64,000 nt of DNA from Flaccisagitta enflata (taxonomy: Eukaryota; Chaetognatha; Sagittoidea; Aphragmophora), in contig OZ231127.1 of assembly GCA_965153355.1 (NCBI GenBank), positions 80,662,001 to 80,726,000 of the forward strand, given 5' to 3'. How positions within the stretch are numbered: the first letter of the stretch is position 1; every line of letters begins with the position of its first letter. Below are positions 12,376-25,632 of the stretch, in pieces. The notes under the pieces are model-generated. The model made no database searches. It worked only from the letters and a program-made list of their open reading frames with translations, and was not told the DNA's origin. The translations under genes were made by a program, and so were the position numbers.

Positions 12376-13277
12376 TGTTAGAAATGTACGTCTGTCCGTC
12401 TCTTAGGTATGTGTGCCTTCTGTCTCTTTTGCGTGCTTTTGGCTTTTTCTCTTTCTCTACTATTCGATGCCCGTGTCTTTTGTTTCTTGCCATTTTTTAT
12501 ATTGGACGCTAGATGGGTAACCATATGGTTGCGCCTTGATTTTGTGCCATTTGTTTTTACTACGTAGGCAAATATACGTAACTCGTCTTTCGTATCATCC
12601 AATTTTTGGATTGATTGATTTTATTTAATTACGGCATCGCTTCTTAGAGTGATTGATTGATTTTTATGATCGTTTGAATGCGCTGCTTAGAATTCACTAG
12701 CTAATAATCTATCTTTTATTGCGAATAAAACTAATGAGCGGACAGTGCGAGTGTTTGACATGCGACAGACTGTGGGTTGAAACCAACGAAAGTGGGCCTA
12801 AGAGTAAGTTTATAGACGTGTTCTGCTTTATTAGCGTTGTTTTTATCTTGTCTTCCGGTCTGTTATTTTGTCTTTGCCCTTTTGCATTTTATGCGGATTT
12901 TAGTATGGTTTTATCGCTTGTCGTCAGCTTGCACTATAAAGGGATAATATGGATGAATTTAATGGGATGGGCTGGGGCAGGGGCAGGTATTATCAGGTGG
13001 CATAGGCTCTGAAGAAGATGAACATGTTGTCATGTGCTGTTTCTGTCCTTTATTGTGTCCTATCTCGATTTCATGTTATCTTTTGCGTTTGCTGATCACA
13101 ATTAACGCCCACTTTCCTTTCATTTTTCCCCCTCTCTTCAGTTGTTGAAATTTTTATGGAATAAACAGAGCCGATCGCCTTCCTATTTTCCAATCGGCCC
13201 ACTTTCTTTCACAATAAGTCGTCAGTCAGATAGGCGCTCATAGACAGTGCCAGTTAAACTGTTGAGCGTAAATTATA
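12376..13277 (+). repeat. 5' LTR of BEL/Pao element
   Basis: It begins TGTTAGAAATGTACGTCTG and ends near GCGTAAATTATA. It aligns along its whole length with 24733-25632 with many small indels, so the insertion is old. It contains AATAAA within TGGAATAAACAG near 13160. Confidence 0.8.
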
Positions 13278-13617
13278 TTTCAACAATTTAAAAAACGACT
13301 CGATTGCTTTTCATCTTTCCGACCTCGGCGAGTGGACAATGGCAGCCAGCGGCGATAACGACGACACCCGTCTCGGCTGCTTCGCGTCATACCGTGTATC
13401 TCACTTGGTTCCGAATCAGTGTCCAGTGAATCCGTTTGCAGCATAGCCAAAGGCGCAGCATCCTGAATGGAAGGATGCGAGCGCCTTCACAGCCATCCCG
13501 TTCTACTTGCACGAAAGAAGCAGAATGATTTAAGCAGCTGCCGCCTGTGAATCGGATGAAAGCTCGGCTCACGACTTCCTTGGGACATGGTCTCATTTCA
13601 TATCGTATGCAAGACAA

Positions 13618-15651
13618 ATGGCGCTCGGCTCGATGCCCAGCGACCCTCTTCGAGTCGCAGCGTCTTCTTTGCGTCGAATCCGGCGAGAGTGGGACTCCAT
13701 GCGTTTCTTTGATCGTGAAAACTATCCAGAGGGTTTTCCTTGTGACATCGTGAACGCAGTGCATAATGACATTGAGAATCATAAAAGACCCGTCAGCGAA
13801 TTCTCATGGAATAGTCTCCCAGCTGACACCCACGCCGCCCGTGACAATGTTACCGGCGCTCCGACTCCAAGGATGCGAACGTCTTCGCCAAACCCCGACG
13901 GATCCGAGTATCTACCACTTCCAGTCCCGCGACATGGTGCGCAATCTCCAACTGGCGGCCAATTTTTAAATCTGCCGCCGATCCAAAGAGGAGATGCCGT
14001 CAATCAATGGGTATCAGATTTGGTCTCGGAAAGTGAACCTGCGCGTGCGTCTCCGATGGAGCAAGCTGACGACATGCTTGCGGATCTCGACGACGCCGGC
14101 GCTCTTGCAAGAGGCAGTAGGATCATCAACGGATTGACGCCGCAGGAGAGGGCGAGGCGACGCTTCGTCAACAGGAGTGCTGAGAGAGACAGATGGGGCA
14201 GGCAGTTGGAGGAGGAAATGCGACAATTATAACCACCATGATAGGACTATTCAATTCCATGGCAGCAACAGCGGGAGGAGGAGCAGCGACAGCAGCAGGA
14301 GCAACAGCAGCAGCATCAAGTGCAGATGCAGCAGCAACGCTCAACTGCTGCCCGTCAACTCCACCGACCACGGGAGCGACGAGGTGTTTGAGGGATCTCC
14401 TTCGGGACGCCCTCCGGAAATGCTCGTCGATGACACTCCTGTCATCATGGAGCAGCTCGCCAACAGTCGAACCAAGGTCGAGGTCAACAATTTTCTCAAC
14501 AGTCAACAACATCAACAACAACAGCAGCAAAATCAACAACAAAGACATTCATTAGCCACAACGACCACAACCACCTCCGGCGGCGGCATGTCGCCCGCCG
14601 AACAAGATCTGCCTCCGCCTCCGCAGCAGCAACAGCAACCGCCGCAACAACAGCAGCAAATGCAACAACAGCAGCAGCAGCAACAACAACAGGTCCTCAA
14701 CCGCAGCAGCGGTGGCGCCAAAGATTCGACGTCATCGCAGCGCCATCACAGCGCCATATCTGGAGGATCAGCGGCGTCAACGGCAACGCCAATGACAGCC
14801 GCAGGGGCCGGCGGCGGCGGTGGCAGCGGCGGCGGCAGTGGCGGAAATGGTAATCCCGGTGGAGGCGGTGGTGGCCCAACTCAACAACAGCAACAACAGC
14901 AGCAACAACAGCAGCAACAACAGCAACAACACGCTCGTCCTCAGTCGCGATCGATGTCGTTTATGCCTCCGCAGCCTTACATGATCATGAGGAGCAAAGC
15001 GATGAGTCGACGCGTCGTGATTAACTTTCGCCAGCAGCAGCAACGAGATGAAGATAGAAGGGCGAGATATTCAACAATGCGGCAGAAATGCAACAAAAGC
15101 ACTGGAATAGCCTGAGCGACAGCGGCATTGGTGGGGCTTTAGAGCAGCGTGATGTAAAGCTTAGACAACTGTCTGAGCTGGTGCTGCAGCAGCAGCAGCA
15201 TCCGTCAAAGGACCGTCGATCTATCGACAGATACGTCAATCCGGTATCGTTCAATCCGAACACACAGCGACGTCATGTGCAGTCAGCGGTAACGTCCGTC
15301 AAGCGGCCGATGCAGCAGCAGCAACAGTGGGTGGCAACGCTGGCAAGGACAACGTCGCGTCAGCTGCAGCGGCAGAATGAGCAGCAACAGCGTCCTGACC
15401 AACAGCGGCAGCTTCAACATCAACAGTGGCGGCAACAACGGCTAACAACGCGCTGCAGCATCAAGATCAGCATCATCAAGCCCCAACAACAGCGATTCTC
15501 CTACGCTGCCGGAAGTGATCGCCGAAGCAGATTGGCTCTGCTAGAAGGGAGACAGTCTTCCCCATCAGAGGAAAAGGTCTTCAACACAGCAGGCGGAGGT
15601 AGGTACAGCAGGCGATGCGCAGGGAGGCAGAAACAGAAGCCGCTGACATGA
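13618..15651 (+). pseudogene. BEL/Pao gag region, N-terminal glutamine-rich part
   Basis: Three overlapping open stretches in different frames (13618-14232, 14177-15115, 15088-15651) cover a GC-richer segment. It is dominated by CAG/CAA (Gln) runs, with Gly/Ser and Pro patches around 14580-14930. No gag fold can be recognised in this part; assignment comes from its position between the 5' LTR and the zinc knuckle. The frame shifts between stretches mean no single protein is encoded. The Gln runs are of the kind that expand by slippage and may have caused some shifts. Confidence 0.5.
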
Positions 15652-16512
15652 GGATCCAACTGCTGCTTCTGGGCAAAAAGAGAGAAGGAAATTAGCTCTA
15701 AGAAGACGAATAGTTACAGCAGAAGAAGCGAAAGTAGTTATACTTTATATCCAATGCCTTCAGCGGAAGTCATCCAGCAGAATCGCGTTTTGCAGCAAGA
15801 AGTGGATAGTTCCCGAAGATGCAGATTCAGCGAGACTTTGACCACGCATAGCGGGAAGCGGAAAAACAACGAAAAGAAGAACAACAACAGCGACAGTACG
15901 TCCGCCAAGACTTTGATGCTCCCCGATTCCATCATTAAGATGATAGTCAACAACAAGTGAATCAGCAAGGAAGTGGGGTGGGCGTTAAAACCACCAAAAA
16001 AGAGTCTCCGGTGAAAAGTGGGGTCAATAAATAACCGTCCAACAACTTCCCCAGCGTATCATCAGTGACATCATCAATGTACATCTAACGGAGAAGTCAC
16101 GTTCAGAATGCCCAACATAATCCATCTGGACGAGTTTTGAAGAAAAGCGACGTTACAATGATCTCCTCTCTTGTTCAAAGGGAAATTGACCTCAAAGCGT
16201 TGAAGAAAACAGGAGCCCGAGAAGCCTCTGCAGAACACCCATCCACCGACTTTATGATGTGGAAGAGGAAGTTTTAAAGATGCTGAAAGGCGCATGAAAC
16301 AGCTGTAAATGGACATCTTGTGGAATTGCCTAAGTGGTTTTGCTAGTCTGACAAAAGAATCCATAAACTACGACGGTGGAGAGTGCAACTGAAGCGACAG
16401 CAAGGAGAAGATTGGCGCCTTCGCAAAGTGGACGTCGTCTTTATGGCGCTGCAACATTGCGGCGCTGTTCCAGCGCAGAAATCGTCGCGGGAGGCAGATC
16501 CAGTCGGCGGCC

Positions 16513-17245
16513 ATGCAAGGCATTTCAATTTGTCTGCAAGGTTGCAAAAGGCAAAGAAGATTGCGGGGACCTGTGGAGAAGTACTGTAATGCTATCGTGA
16601 TGAACTGCTGCAGGAGATTCTCAACAAGAAGAGTCCCTCATCTTGCAGATAAATTCTGGGAAAAGCAACATGAAGCAGCCCTAAATGGACAATTATTTTC
16701 ATTCGACAACTTGGTCAATATGGTCGAGACACGGGCGGTGATTCAGCGCAACAAAGGCGCAAACTGCAAAACAACATCAGTAGCGGCAGTATCAGCTACA
16801 GAGAAAGAAGCGCCATCATCATATGAAGATGCTGACCAATGGCAAGCAAAAACGCGATCGACGGACACACGCTACAGCGTCTGCAGTGGAGAATGCATCA
16901 AGCGGAAAAAACTGTCATCAACTATTGGAGTTGGAAGTGGGCGCTTGAGTTCAAAAGATCATGTCTCGTCGTCTTTGCTTCCACTGTCTCGCGCCAGGAC
17001 ACAACGCCAAAGGATGCGTGAACAGACCAACGCGCCAAACCTGCAAGAAGCGGCACGCAACGATTCTCCATGGGCGCACCTACAAGAAAGAAGAAAAGGA
17101 AGAGAAAAAAGGAGAAACTAAGCAGGGAAATAAAGTACAGCTGGCTTCCTTCAAGAAGTCAGAGGATACGGCACCTTCAACAGCTCCGTCGGCAATGGAG
17201 GCAGCCAATCCATCGGAAGTAATCTCTCCTTCTGCTACGGCATGA
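16513..17245 (+). pseudogene. BEL/Pao gag C-terminal region with CCHC zinc knuckle
   Basis: An open stretch at 16513-17121 carries LADKFWEKQHEAAL..., like the end of the BEL gag domain. In another frame, 16961-17245 begins with CFHCLAPGHNAKGC, a perfect C-x2-C-x4-H-x4-C knuckle, followed by CKKRHATILHG, the second Cys/His motif typical of BEL/Pao just before the protease. Normally these are one reading frame, so at least one frameshift separates them. Confidence 0.75.
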
Positions 17246-18072
17246 CTGGCGGCAGCTCAGCTTATCAGTCAGAAATCTCTTCATTAAGCGGCGTTGTCCG
17301 TCCGATCGTTCCAGTGACTATATTAAACAATTCTTCGGGTGCGCAGAGGACGATATATGCTATGATAAACTCAGGCTCAAATCGTGACGAGATCAGTACC
17401 AGCGTCATTATCAGTCTTCTAATTCCAACAAAAACAGTACAAATGGCAGTCAGTGCAACAGGAAGTCATGTTGTTGAGGATCGTTTCATCGCATCATTCA
17501 CCATGCAATCGATCGACGAGGAATACGTCGTCGACATCAGCGACGCATTGGTGGGTGATTTGTTAACGAGTGAACGCGATATTCCTCCTTTTCTCCGCGA
17601 CCTATCTGACCAGCCTCACATCGAAGGCGTAAAATTTCCAGAAGCTGAAGAAAGGCGGTGTGATGATCATCGGAGCGGCGCATGCAGATGCGCCCGTCAG
17701 CTCAAGAAATCCGTCGAGGAACCTTCAGGATCTTTGACTTGCTTTAGATGTGTCTATTCGGTTGAGACTGTATGTGGAAGCATGAGCAAGGGCGAATATT
17801 GCGTCGATCCGCCAGCTATCGCGACGGATGACCGCGTCTCAAATAATATCGATCGCATCCTCGACAATGGCGTCCTCCTTGCCAACATCGGCAGCATCTT
17901 CTACCATGACTTTGCATCATCAGTAATCTCTCAAGAAGAGATGGGTAATTCCCTCGAAAATGTCAGAGCGTGCAAAACGTTAGAGGAAAAAATATATTTT
18001 TGCCCAATTGTGAAAAAGTACTTTGCTCCTGTCACATGGAAATTTCATCAGAAAAAATCATGGAAATTCTGA
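17242..18072 (+). pseudogene. BEL/Pao aspartic protease region
   Basis: Follows the zinc knuckle directly. The segment VVRPIVPVTILNN...TIYAMINSGSN is the N-terminal strand and active-site loop of a retropepsin-like protease. The catalytic Asp of D-S-G is replaced by Asn (NSGSN), which should abolish activity. The frame stays open to 18072, but the downstream part matches the family less well and ends in a stop before the polymerase. Confidence 0.7.
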
Positions 18073-18589
18073 GAAGAGTGAAATCACGACTGACTGCGAT
18101 GAAACGACTTCCGGTAACAACGTTTTCGCCTAAGCGTGATCCAACCTTCAAAGAAAAAGGAGTCTTCCCGTGAAATAAAGAAGTTTACGAAGGCGAGGTA
18201 AGCGTTAGAGATTGACAACGTCGACGGCGGCGACGCGGCATTGAAAGCCGCGCTGGTATGCGCTTCATATTGTCGGGTGGCGGAAAAAGCGCGGCGTATG
18301 TGCGTGCGCGTCACGGCGACCGGCAGGATCTCACTCAATGATTTGCTCGTCGGAGAGCCAGGGTGATGAATGACACAGATGGACATCCTCATGCGTTTTC
18401 GTCAGTGAAAATAAAGCAACATATTGACGACATAAGGCGTTTTCTAAATCGCGTCCCATCTGCGGCGCTGATTTATTCAGATTCTTTTGGTTCAAAGATC
18501 GCACTCTTCGAGAAGCAATTTTGAATCTGTTTTGCACCGTCTTAGCAGCAATCGCTCATTCGTCATCTTTCACCGTCAGCATGCTGAAG

Positions 18590-19410
18590 TGAGAAGCAAA
18601 TACCCTACAACGTCTCCGATCTTATTCGCTATGGCTTTCGTCGGCGATGAGTGAGTGGGGATCGATCGGCAAGCGCACTGCAACTAAAATTGAATTCAGT
18701 GCGCGATGGCAGAAGGCAGAGATGGACATCTTGTGAAGTGGAAGAGCAATGCGCGGCAATTGATGGATGGAGATCCAAATGTTCCAATCCCCATTTCAGA
18801 TAAGCAAGATGATGCTGTAATGAAGTTGTTGGGCGTCTCATAGCTTCCAGCGGAAGACGTCTTTATCTTCATCTGCGACGAAGAATTCAAAACTCTTAGA
18901 GCAAAAACACCTCGTCAATTGGTCTCTATGCTAGCGATGCTTTACGATCCATTGGGTTTTTGGAGTCAAAGCGCATACATCGGCAGACGTCATCTTCAAC
19001 TCTGTCGTCCACAGGGAAGTGGGGATGGATGCGCCCTTGGAAGGCGTCGAGAATCTTTCTTCAAATATACTTCATCTTGGCCTCTTCTACAACAATATCG
19101 AGTTGAGCGCTGGTGGAATGGCGGCGTCGACAATAGCGACATTGTGGAAGTAACTATCGAGTTATTTTGCGATAAAACTCCAAAAGGCGGATATGGAGCA
19201 GTTGCATATCGGCGTCAAGTCAACCGAAATGGAGATGTTCACATTTCATTCATTGCCTCCAAATCTCACGTCATTCCTCTCAATCCAAAACGTGCCTCTC
19301 ATCTCAACTTGGCGTTCCGCGTCGGGTGTATCCGCAGAAAAAGCAGTGCAGCTCAAGCGCTTATCGAGAGGGACCATCAACGGACAATCTGCGTCGTCAG
19401 ATTTTGAAGT
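18590..19410 (+). pseudogene. BEL/Pao reverse transcriptase C-terminal part and RNase H
   Basis: The catalytic YVDD box appears as F-V-G-D at about 18637-18648, followed by an in-frame stop. Further motifs are KWKSNARQL (about 18740-18765), the LVSMLAMLYDPLG connection (from about 18920), and an RNase H-like stretch LFCDKTPKGGYGAVAYR with SFIASKSHVIPLNP (about 19160-19290). The usual P-R-L-E-L motif is degraded to S-H-L-N-L. There are several stops and frame changes. The N-terminal half of the polymerase (about 18080-18590) is not recognisable by eye. Confidence 0.7.
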
Positions 19411-20089
19411 CGATTCTGAATCTGCGCAGAAAGATGATTTACAATCCCGGCAAAACCGAAGGCCTGTATTCTTCATAATCGTCTCTCCAAGATCCATAGT
19501 GGGTCTGATTTCAGCATGATGGCTTCAGGTTGACTCGTCAGAAACAACCGGCGATCATTATCAACGAAAGCATCCAGGCCATGAAGCAGTAAATCAATTC
19601 CATCAAGGCCCTGCATTTTTGCGTCTTCCTGAAGATCAATGGCAAAACGGGCTGTGCGACGTGCCCTATTTCTGCACGAGTCGCCGCTCTGTATGTCGGC
19701 TGGTAAAAAAGAAACAAGTAGCTGACCAGCGATACTTCTTGCAGCAACTTCTCGCGAGAAAATAGATGCAGAAATTGCCCGGATTATCGGCATGGTTCTC
19801 ATCGCAGTCCAAAAGAGTGGAGAAGCCTATCAAGAGGCGAGAACATGAGCAACTTAAAGATCTCCTTCCAAAACCGGAAAGTAGCGCCGAAGCGTGGGCG
19901 GAGGAATGGCATAAGCAGCTCGTCAGAAGTCAATACCAGCAGCTTGGCATTATTCTGGCGCGTCTTGAACAGGTGGGTGGGAAAAGTTTTCCAAGCCAGA
20001 AAGCACGTCAGTGACTTCATCATAAGAGTGCAAGGAGATGCGGAAAACTGGGCCTTGCACCGTCGGCGGCCAGCGGCATCATTACCATT

Positions 20090-21085
20090 AATACGACGGT
20101 CGGTTGCAAAATACCGACATCTCTGGCCTTCATTCGCGTCCTGCGCCAGCGAGAATGTGTCATTATTCGCCGTATTATCATCATAACCAGATTTTCCACT
20201 GGCGGTGCAACACATTATTGCCAGTACATAATTGTGTGGATTGCAAGGTCTTCAGGCCGTCAGAGCGTCGTCCTTGGTCTTTGGAAACCACAGAAGGCAC
20301 TTTAAAAAAGAAGCATAAATCAACAAGTGTATCTTTATCATCCAACGTAATCCGGCGCCTGTCTTTGCAGAGACTGGATTGGACGTCATGGGGCATTTCA
20401 TGGTAAAAATGAACGGGCGTGCTGATCTGCGGTGTGGATCCGCAGTGTTCGCCTGTTTACGTGTCCGCAGCGCCCGTCCATCAGCAGGTGCTCTTCAACA
20501 TTAATCAGCCGATGCGATGGTAAATGCAATCATCACCAGCTTCAGCAAGGCGCCCAGTCGCCGTTTCACTGTCAGATTGTGGGGTGAAATCTGGTAGCCA
20601 TAACAACATCCTCAAATGGAAGCTGGAACCGCTCGTCAACTCCTGAACTGCAGCGGCAGCCTCCGGTGAGATTTTATCCGCAGCCTACTATGGAGGGTGT
20701 GGGCGAAATAGATTGCTCTCTTCGTGTGTCTTACTTCCATCTCAACTATTGGCCGCCATCCTCCAGTGGCACAGCCTTCAACACTGCCGTCGTCGAAGTT
20801 GAAGGAATTCTCAATCGTCGTCCTCTAACAGCGCTCAGCGATGATCCAAATGACTCTGAGGCCCTTACACCGAATCGTATCCTCAATCCATCAACATCTG
20901 ACCATGCCCCTCTCGATCTGGTGCAACAAGGCGTCAGTTCTGACGCCGACTCTGTTAAGGTTCAGTGGAGGCGTGCGCAGTCGCGTGTGGATGCATTTTG
21001 GAAATCGTGGAGGGTCGAATATCTGTCGCTTCTTCATGCGCGAAGCAAATGGTCGAGATCTGAAAGGCACTGGTGGGTAACATAG
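20090..21085 (+). pseudogene. BEL/Pao integrase region
   Basis: CVDCKVFRPSERRPW (about 20235-20280) matches the Cys half of the zinc-binding domain. TGLDVMGHF (about 20370-20396) matches the first catalytic Asp strand. VEVEGILNRRPLTAL (about 20795-20840), LTPNRIL and FWKSWRVEYLSLLHAR (about 20995-21045) match the well-conserved C-terminal part. Several stops lie between these blocks. The decay is similar to the rest of the element. Confidence 0.75.
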
Positions 21086-24000
21086 TCGCTCGTCATGGGC
21101 CGAACCGCTGCCTCGTCACAATTGGAGCTTAGGACATGTCATGGGCGTCGAGGGTTCATCAGCCCATATCCGGAGGACTCACATCCAGCGCCAGGATGGA
21201 AAGGTAGTGACGAAAGAAAGTACGCAGCTTGTGCGGCTGGAATTGGACTCATAAAAAAAACGCTAAGTTTTGAGAGAGAGAGAAAAGGCGCGTGTGCCTA
21301 TCCATTAGTAACTATAGATATGAGTGATTGATACTCTGACTTGTTATATTTACAAAGTGTTATTATTCATATTTGGTTCATGATCATCCATAACTCATCT
21401 TTTTCCTCTTGTCAATTATGTTGTCATTCATTACACATCAAAACACTGAGATTCATTATATATCTATATGTACATATTATTATTGCTAAATGGGTTGCTT
21501 TATCAGTTCTTCTATACGAACATTTCAGCTTCCATGTGGCGAATCATTCCATCTACGAAGTCAGTTTGCATCTTAAGTCGCCTGGTGAGTCAAGATGTCC
21601 CATCCTTTTTCTTGATCTCAGAGCAAACCGGCATCTCGACGTCGTACAGGTCGCGGGTCTTCTTCGACTCAACTAACCTTCCGACTTCGAGAAAGGATCT
21701 CTGCATCCCTGGCGTCGTTCGAAGTGGCGGAGGAAGAAGGCTGTCGCGCTGGCAACAGCTTCAATGGCGACAACCGTTCGTGCGTCTCAGCGTAAAATAT
21801 TAAGCGAGTAAAAAGCGTCAACTTCAAGATGATGCGTTGATAAATATCAACAACCATCAGCGCCGTTGATCGCGTCGCTTCCTCCATTGGTGGTCATCAA
21901 GATGGAAGGTTGACGATTGCGATCAATAAACATACGGCGGACTTATCCACCACTTCTGCGGTGGCGTCATCATCATCGGATTTGCTACCATCGCCTCGCC
22001 GATTCTGCCGTGATTTCGATCGCCTAGCGTCTGGTGATCAAGCGTCTGCAGCTGCTAGTCAATGCAGCGGCAGCGATGAGGGCGAGAGGGTGGTCAATGA
22101 TGGAGCAAGAGCGGTGGAGGAGGGGATGGAAATAGAGGAGGAGGTGCTAGTGAATGGGGAGGCGGTGGAGAAAGACATTGACCCGGAAGTGGACACTGCG
22201 ACGCCGGAAGAGAAACACCTATGGATGCAGGCGCATTGGTAGTATCTTCCCATCAGCCCGGACGTCGAAGTATCTCTCCTCTTCAAAGAGTTTGTAGCAC
22301 TTTCAGTATGCTGCAACAAACAAACTCATGCGCTCATCGGCTAATCAAGCAGAACTGGGCTCGGAGACTCTGGAGCGCAAAATCCAACGCAACAATAGAA
22401 GGAGGGAGCATGATAAGGAGGTTCGTCACATGGTCCAGGCGTCGAAGAGGAAGAATGCGGCTCCGAAGCCTCCTAGTGCAAATTCCGTCGACGCAGCCAC
22501 AACTCCTCCAGTGGTATTAGTACTCGGCGCAGCATAACCTACATCAGCGGCAATTCACTCTACAGCATCAGTCGTCAATCGCGCCCTGGATTGGTTCATC
22601 CCCCAAATCAGCAGCAACAGGGTCCTCGTGACATCACTCCCCTCTAAAGTCGAAGAGATCCCAGTCAGGGAAAAGACACCAGCAGCGCAATGTTTGAGTC
22701 AACAAAGGGCAGAATCAAAGCAAGGCCCCTTCAAGCGCCTCGTGGCCGCCCTACAACAGTAACGCCTAAGGCAGAGAAGCTTCTGGCAGTTGTTAAGTGA
22801 CAACGTTAGCAGCAACAGAAACTGGATCAGGCGCCATAGGGCAGCGGCCAGCAAGGAAGAAGACCAAGAGAGCCGGAAAGAAGCACAAAGCAGCAACCAA
22901 GGGAGGTTCTACCTGCGGTGCTTCGGCGTCCGCTGTTAAACCTCAAGTCTCTGGTCAGCAGGCGGGAGCGTCTTCCTTTCACTCGCAGCTCAAAAGGCAG
23001 ATGAGCGAACTAGTTAGCGGTGCCAGCATCTGTTGCACTGGTGTAGCGCCTGCGTCAGCAGGCTTGGTCTGCCCAAGGTCACATAGCAAGTGCTGAGCCC
23101 ACTTCTCCCCGTCGGGTCAGCGCGATCCCTGCGCATGGACACCCATGCGCCGGAAGTCGTGCTCTGAGAAGCCTCTTTGCAGCCTCAAATACTCCCGTGG
23201 GGTGGTGAAATTTATCATCCGGGCTTCCAAAAAGACTTCGCCGCGTCGCTTCCGCGCGTCAGCGAGGTTGAAGCGGCTGCGTCAGAGTCTTAGGCGAGAG
23301 ATTACGTCATAACATCAAGAAGAAGACGATATGCGTCTCGAGCAGCAATGGCTGCGGACAATGAGGTGGTCAAAGGCAATAAGCGAGTCGTGGAACTGGA
23401 GAAGCAGCAAGAAAAGGAGAAGCAGGCCTGTGCGATGAGAGAGCTAAGAAGAAAAGGGCGGTGGAACGCGCAAGACGGCTATGACCGTCGACTTTACGCT
23501 GCGTCAGCTGTACGTCCCAAAATTTCGACTGGCGCCGAATTGCGATGCAGCATCTCCACCTCCTGCGTCTTCTCCAGCAAAAAAAGTCGGTCAGCAGATC
23601 CCGTCGCAAAAAGACGCTCCCAAGCCTGGGAATAAGAAAAATAGAAGCAGGCCATGGAAAAATCAGACCGCCAGCTAAACGCTGATTGGTGCCACGTCCA
23701 GTTGCTGTTCAATTTAACTACCAATTTGCAACATGGCGTGGTGGGCGCCACCATTCGCTGAGGATCGTATTCCACCGTAACATCCTCATCCTATCGATAG
23801 ACAGGCAGGCCAGGTCGGGGGCGCTACCCGGGGCGTGGGAATGGCGTCCGCCCCGGGGCCTGGCAATAACAGCATCTGTGACTAGGATTTCTTAGTTTTA
23901 GGAAGGGTTGAAGTTGAGTTTTTGTTGTAAATTTGAATCCGTATGCGATAAGAACTTTACTAATCAATCTGCCCCTGTTCTTTCTCTTTCTTTCCTTCCC

Positions 24001-24732
24001 TTCGTCTGAGTCAGGATGTCCCGTCAGCATCCGGCACCACCTGCGCCTTTCGATGCGGTCGCCGTCGCGAGCATCACTCACTTCGCCTTCGCCACGAGTT
24101 GGTGTTAGGCGACCAGCCCTTCGTCTCTGTAATGGGCATCGAAAGGCGCAGGTGATGTGGTCGTTCCATGATACTTACTAATTTTTCTTTCATTGCTGGA
24201 TCGTTTTATTATATAGTTAGTAATTTATTTAATTTGTCTTGTTTATTTTCTTTGGTTCTTTGGAACATGTACATTTTTGTTGTGTTTGTTTTAGACATGG
24301 TCTTTTTAGTCATTAATACGAATACTACATTATGACATGTTTACAGTAGTATACCTGTCTTTTCCACTCTCAAGTCAAATCCCAGGCTTGGGGAGTGCAC
24401 TTTGTTCGTTCACTTACCCCTTCCCTTTGCTTTTTTTTTCCAGAGACAGGCGCCTCAACACTCCTGTCGCCGCCTCGTCTCCATCCAGCATGCGTCATTG
24501 ATCGTGCAAATTTGTTGGTGAGTAGATCCTTTCCGGACCAGGGAATCATCATTCGTGCAGTCGTCGATCTGATGATAGTTAGGGTGGGGATGTAAGAGGC
24601 GGTGGACGGGGGGGGAGCGAGGTTGTGTCTATATAGGTACAGGAAGGTAGTATCGGTTTTTAAGTAGGGTTTCCCCGACTGGAAACTAGGTGTCGGATTT
24701 TTGAAATTCATGAAATTCCAAAAATAGGGCAG
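21086..24732 (+). other. Unassigned 3' region of the BEL/Pao element
   Basis: Contains short open stretches, for example 21910-22242 (acidic, ending near HLWMQAHW), 22797-23096 (Lys/Ala-rich) and 23348-23635. None is recognised and no envelope features (signal peptide, fusion peptide, membrane anchor) were seen. An inverted repeat at 24036-24055 and 24131-24150 (CACCTGCGCCTTTCGATG and its complement) can form a hairpin. A purine-rich run near 24583-24625 may be a relic polypurine tract. 21340-21500 is AT-rich. Confidence 0.4.
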
Positions 24733-25632
24733 AATAATAGTTATGTACGTCTGTCCGTCTCTTAGGTGTGTTTTTATTCTGTCTCTTTTGCGTGCTTTTA
24801 GCTTTTTCTCTTTCTCTACTATTCGATGCCCGTGTCTTTTGTTTCTTGCCATGCTGTGTGGAGCGCTGAATGGGGTAACCATATGGTTGTATATTGATTT
24901 TGTGCCATTTGTTTTTTTACTACGTATTAGAGCAAATATCATCTTTCATCTTCGTATCATCCAATTTTGGATTGATTGATTTTATTTATTCTGACATAAC
25001 TGTAGAGTGATTGATTGATTTTATGATGGTTCAGATAAGCCCTGGGAATTCACTAATTTCAATAATCTCTCATCTTTTATTGCAGATAAACTAATGAACG
25101 GACAATTAACGTTAATTTTGACATAGCAGACTGTGGGTTGAAACCAGTGGAGCCTAAGTAAGTTTTATGGACGTGTTTCTGCTTTTATTAACGTTGTTTA
25201 TCTTGTCTTCGGTCTGTTATTTTTGTCTTTTTGCCCTTTTGCATTTTTATCGCAGTTTAGTATGGTTTTGCTCGCTTGTCCGATCAACATATAAAGGGGA
25301 TATGGATAATTTAATAGGATAGGGCAGGGCAGGGGCAGAGTATTATCAGGTAGCATAGGCTCTGAAGAAGATGAACATGGCCAATGTGTGCTGTTTCTGT
25401 CCTTTATTGTGTCCTATCTCGATTTCATGTTATCTTTTGCGTTTGCTGATCACAATTAACGCCCACTTTCCCTTTCATTTTTCCCCCTCTCTTCAGTTGT
25501 TGAAATTTTTATGGAATAAACGAGACGATCGCCTTCCTATTTTCCAATCGGCCAACTTTCTTTCACCACAAGTCGTCAGTCAGATAGACGCTCATAGACA
25601 GTGCCAGTTGAAACTCGTGGGCGTAAATTATA
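24733..25632 (+). repeat. 3' LTR of BEL/Pao element
   Basis: Direct repeat of 12376-13277. It starts near ATGTACGTCTGTCCGTCTC and ends GCGTAAATTATA. The last 240 bp are the best conserved part. Confidence 0.8.

Larger units (their letters stand above)
12376..25632 (+). mobile_element. Decayed BEL/Pao LTR retrotransposon
   Basis: About 13.3 kb bounded by two direct repeats of about 900 bp and by CCGGT at 12371-12375 and 25633-25637, a plausible 5 bp target duplication (the shared string extends to ATACCGGTTGT). The order inside is gag with a zinc knuckle, protease, reverse transcriptase, RNase H and integrase, the BEL/Pao order. Every domain is interrupted by frame changes or stops and key residues are altered, so it cannot be active. 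It lies in sense orientation in the presumed last intron of BPI-like gene 1. The 3.6 kb between integrase and the 3' LTR is longer than expected and carries no recognised envelope gene. Confidence 0.85.

Noticed and set aside
12376-25632. Possibility that the two 900 bp direct repeats are a segmental duplication of host sequence
   Set aside because: They flank gag-to-integrase in the right order and orientation and have a short duplicated target, so LTRs fit better.
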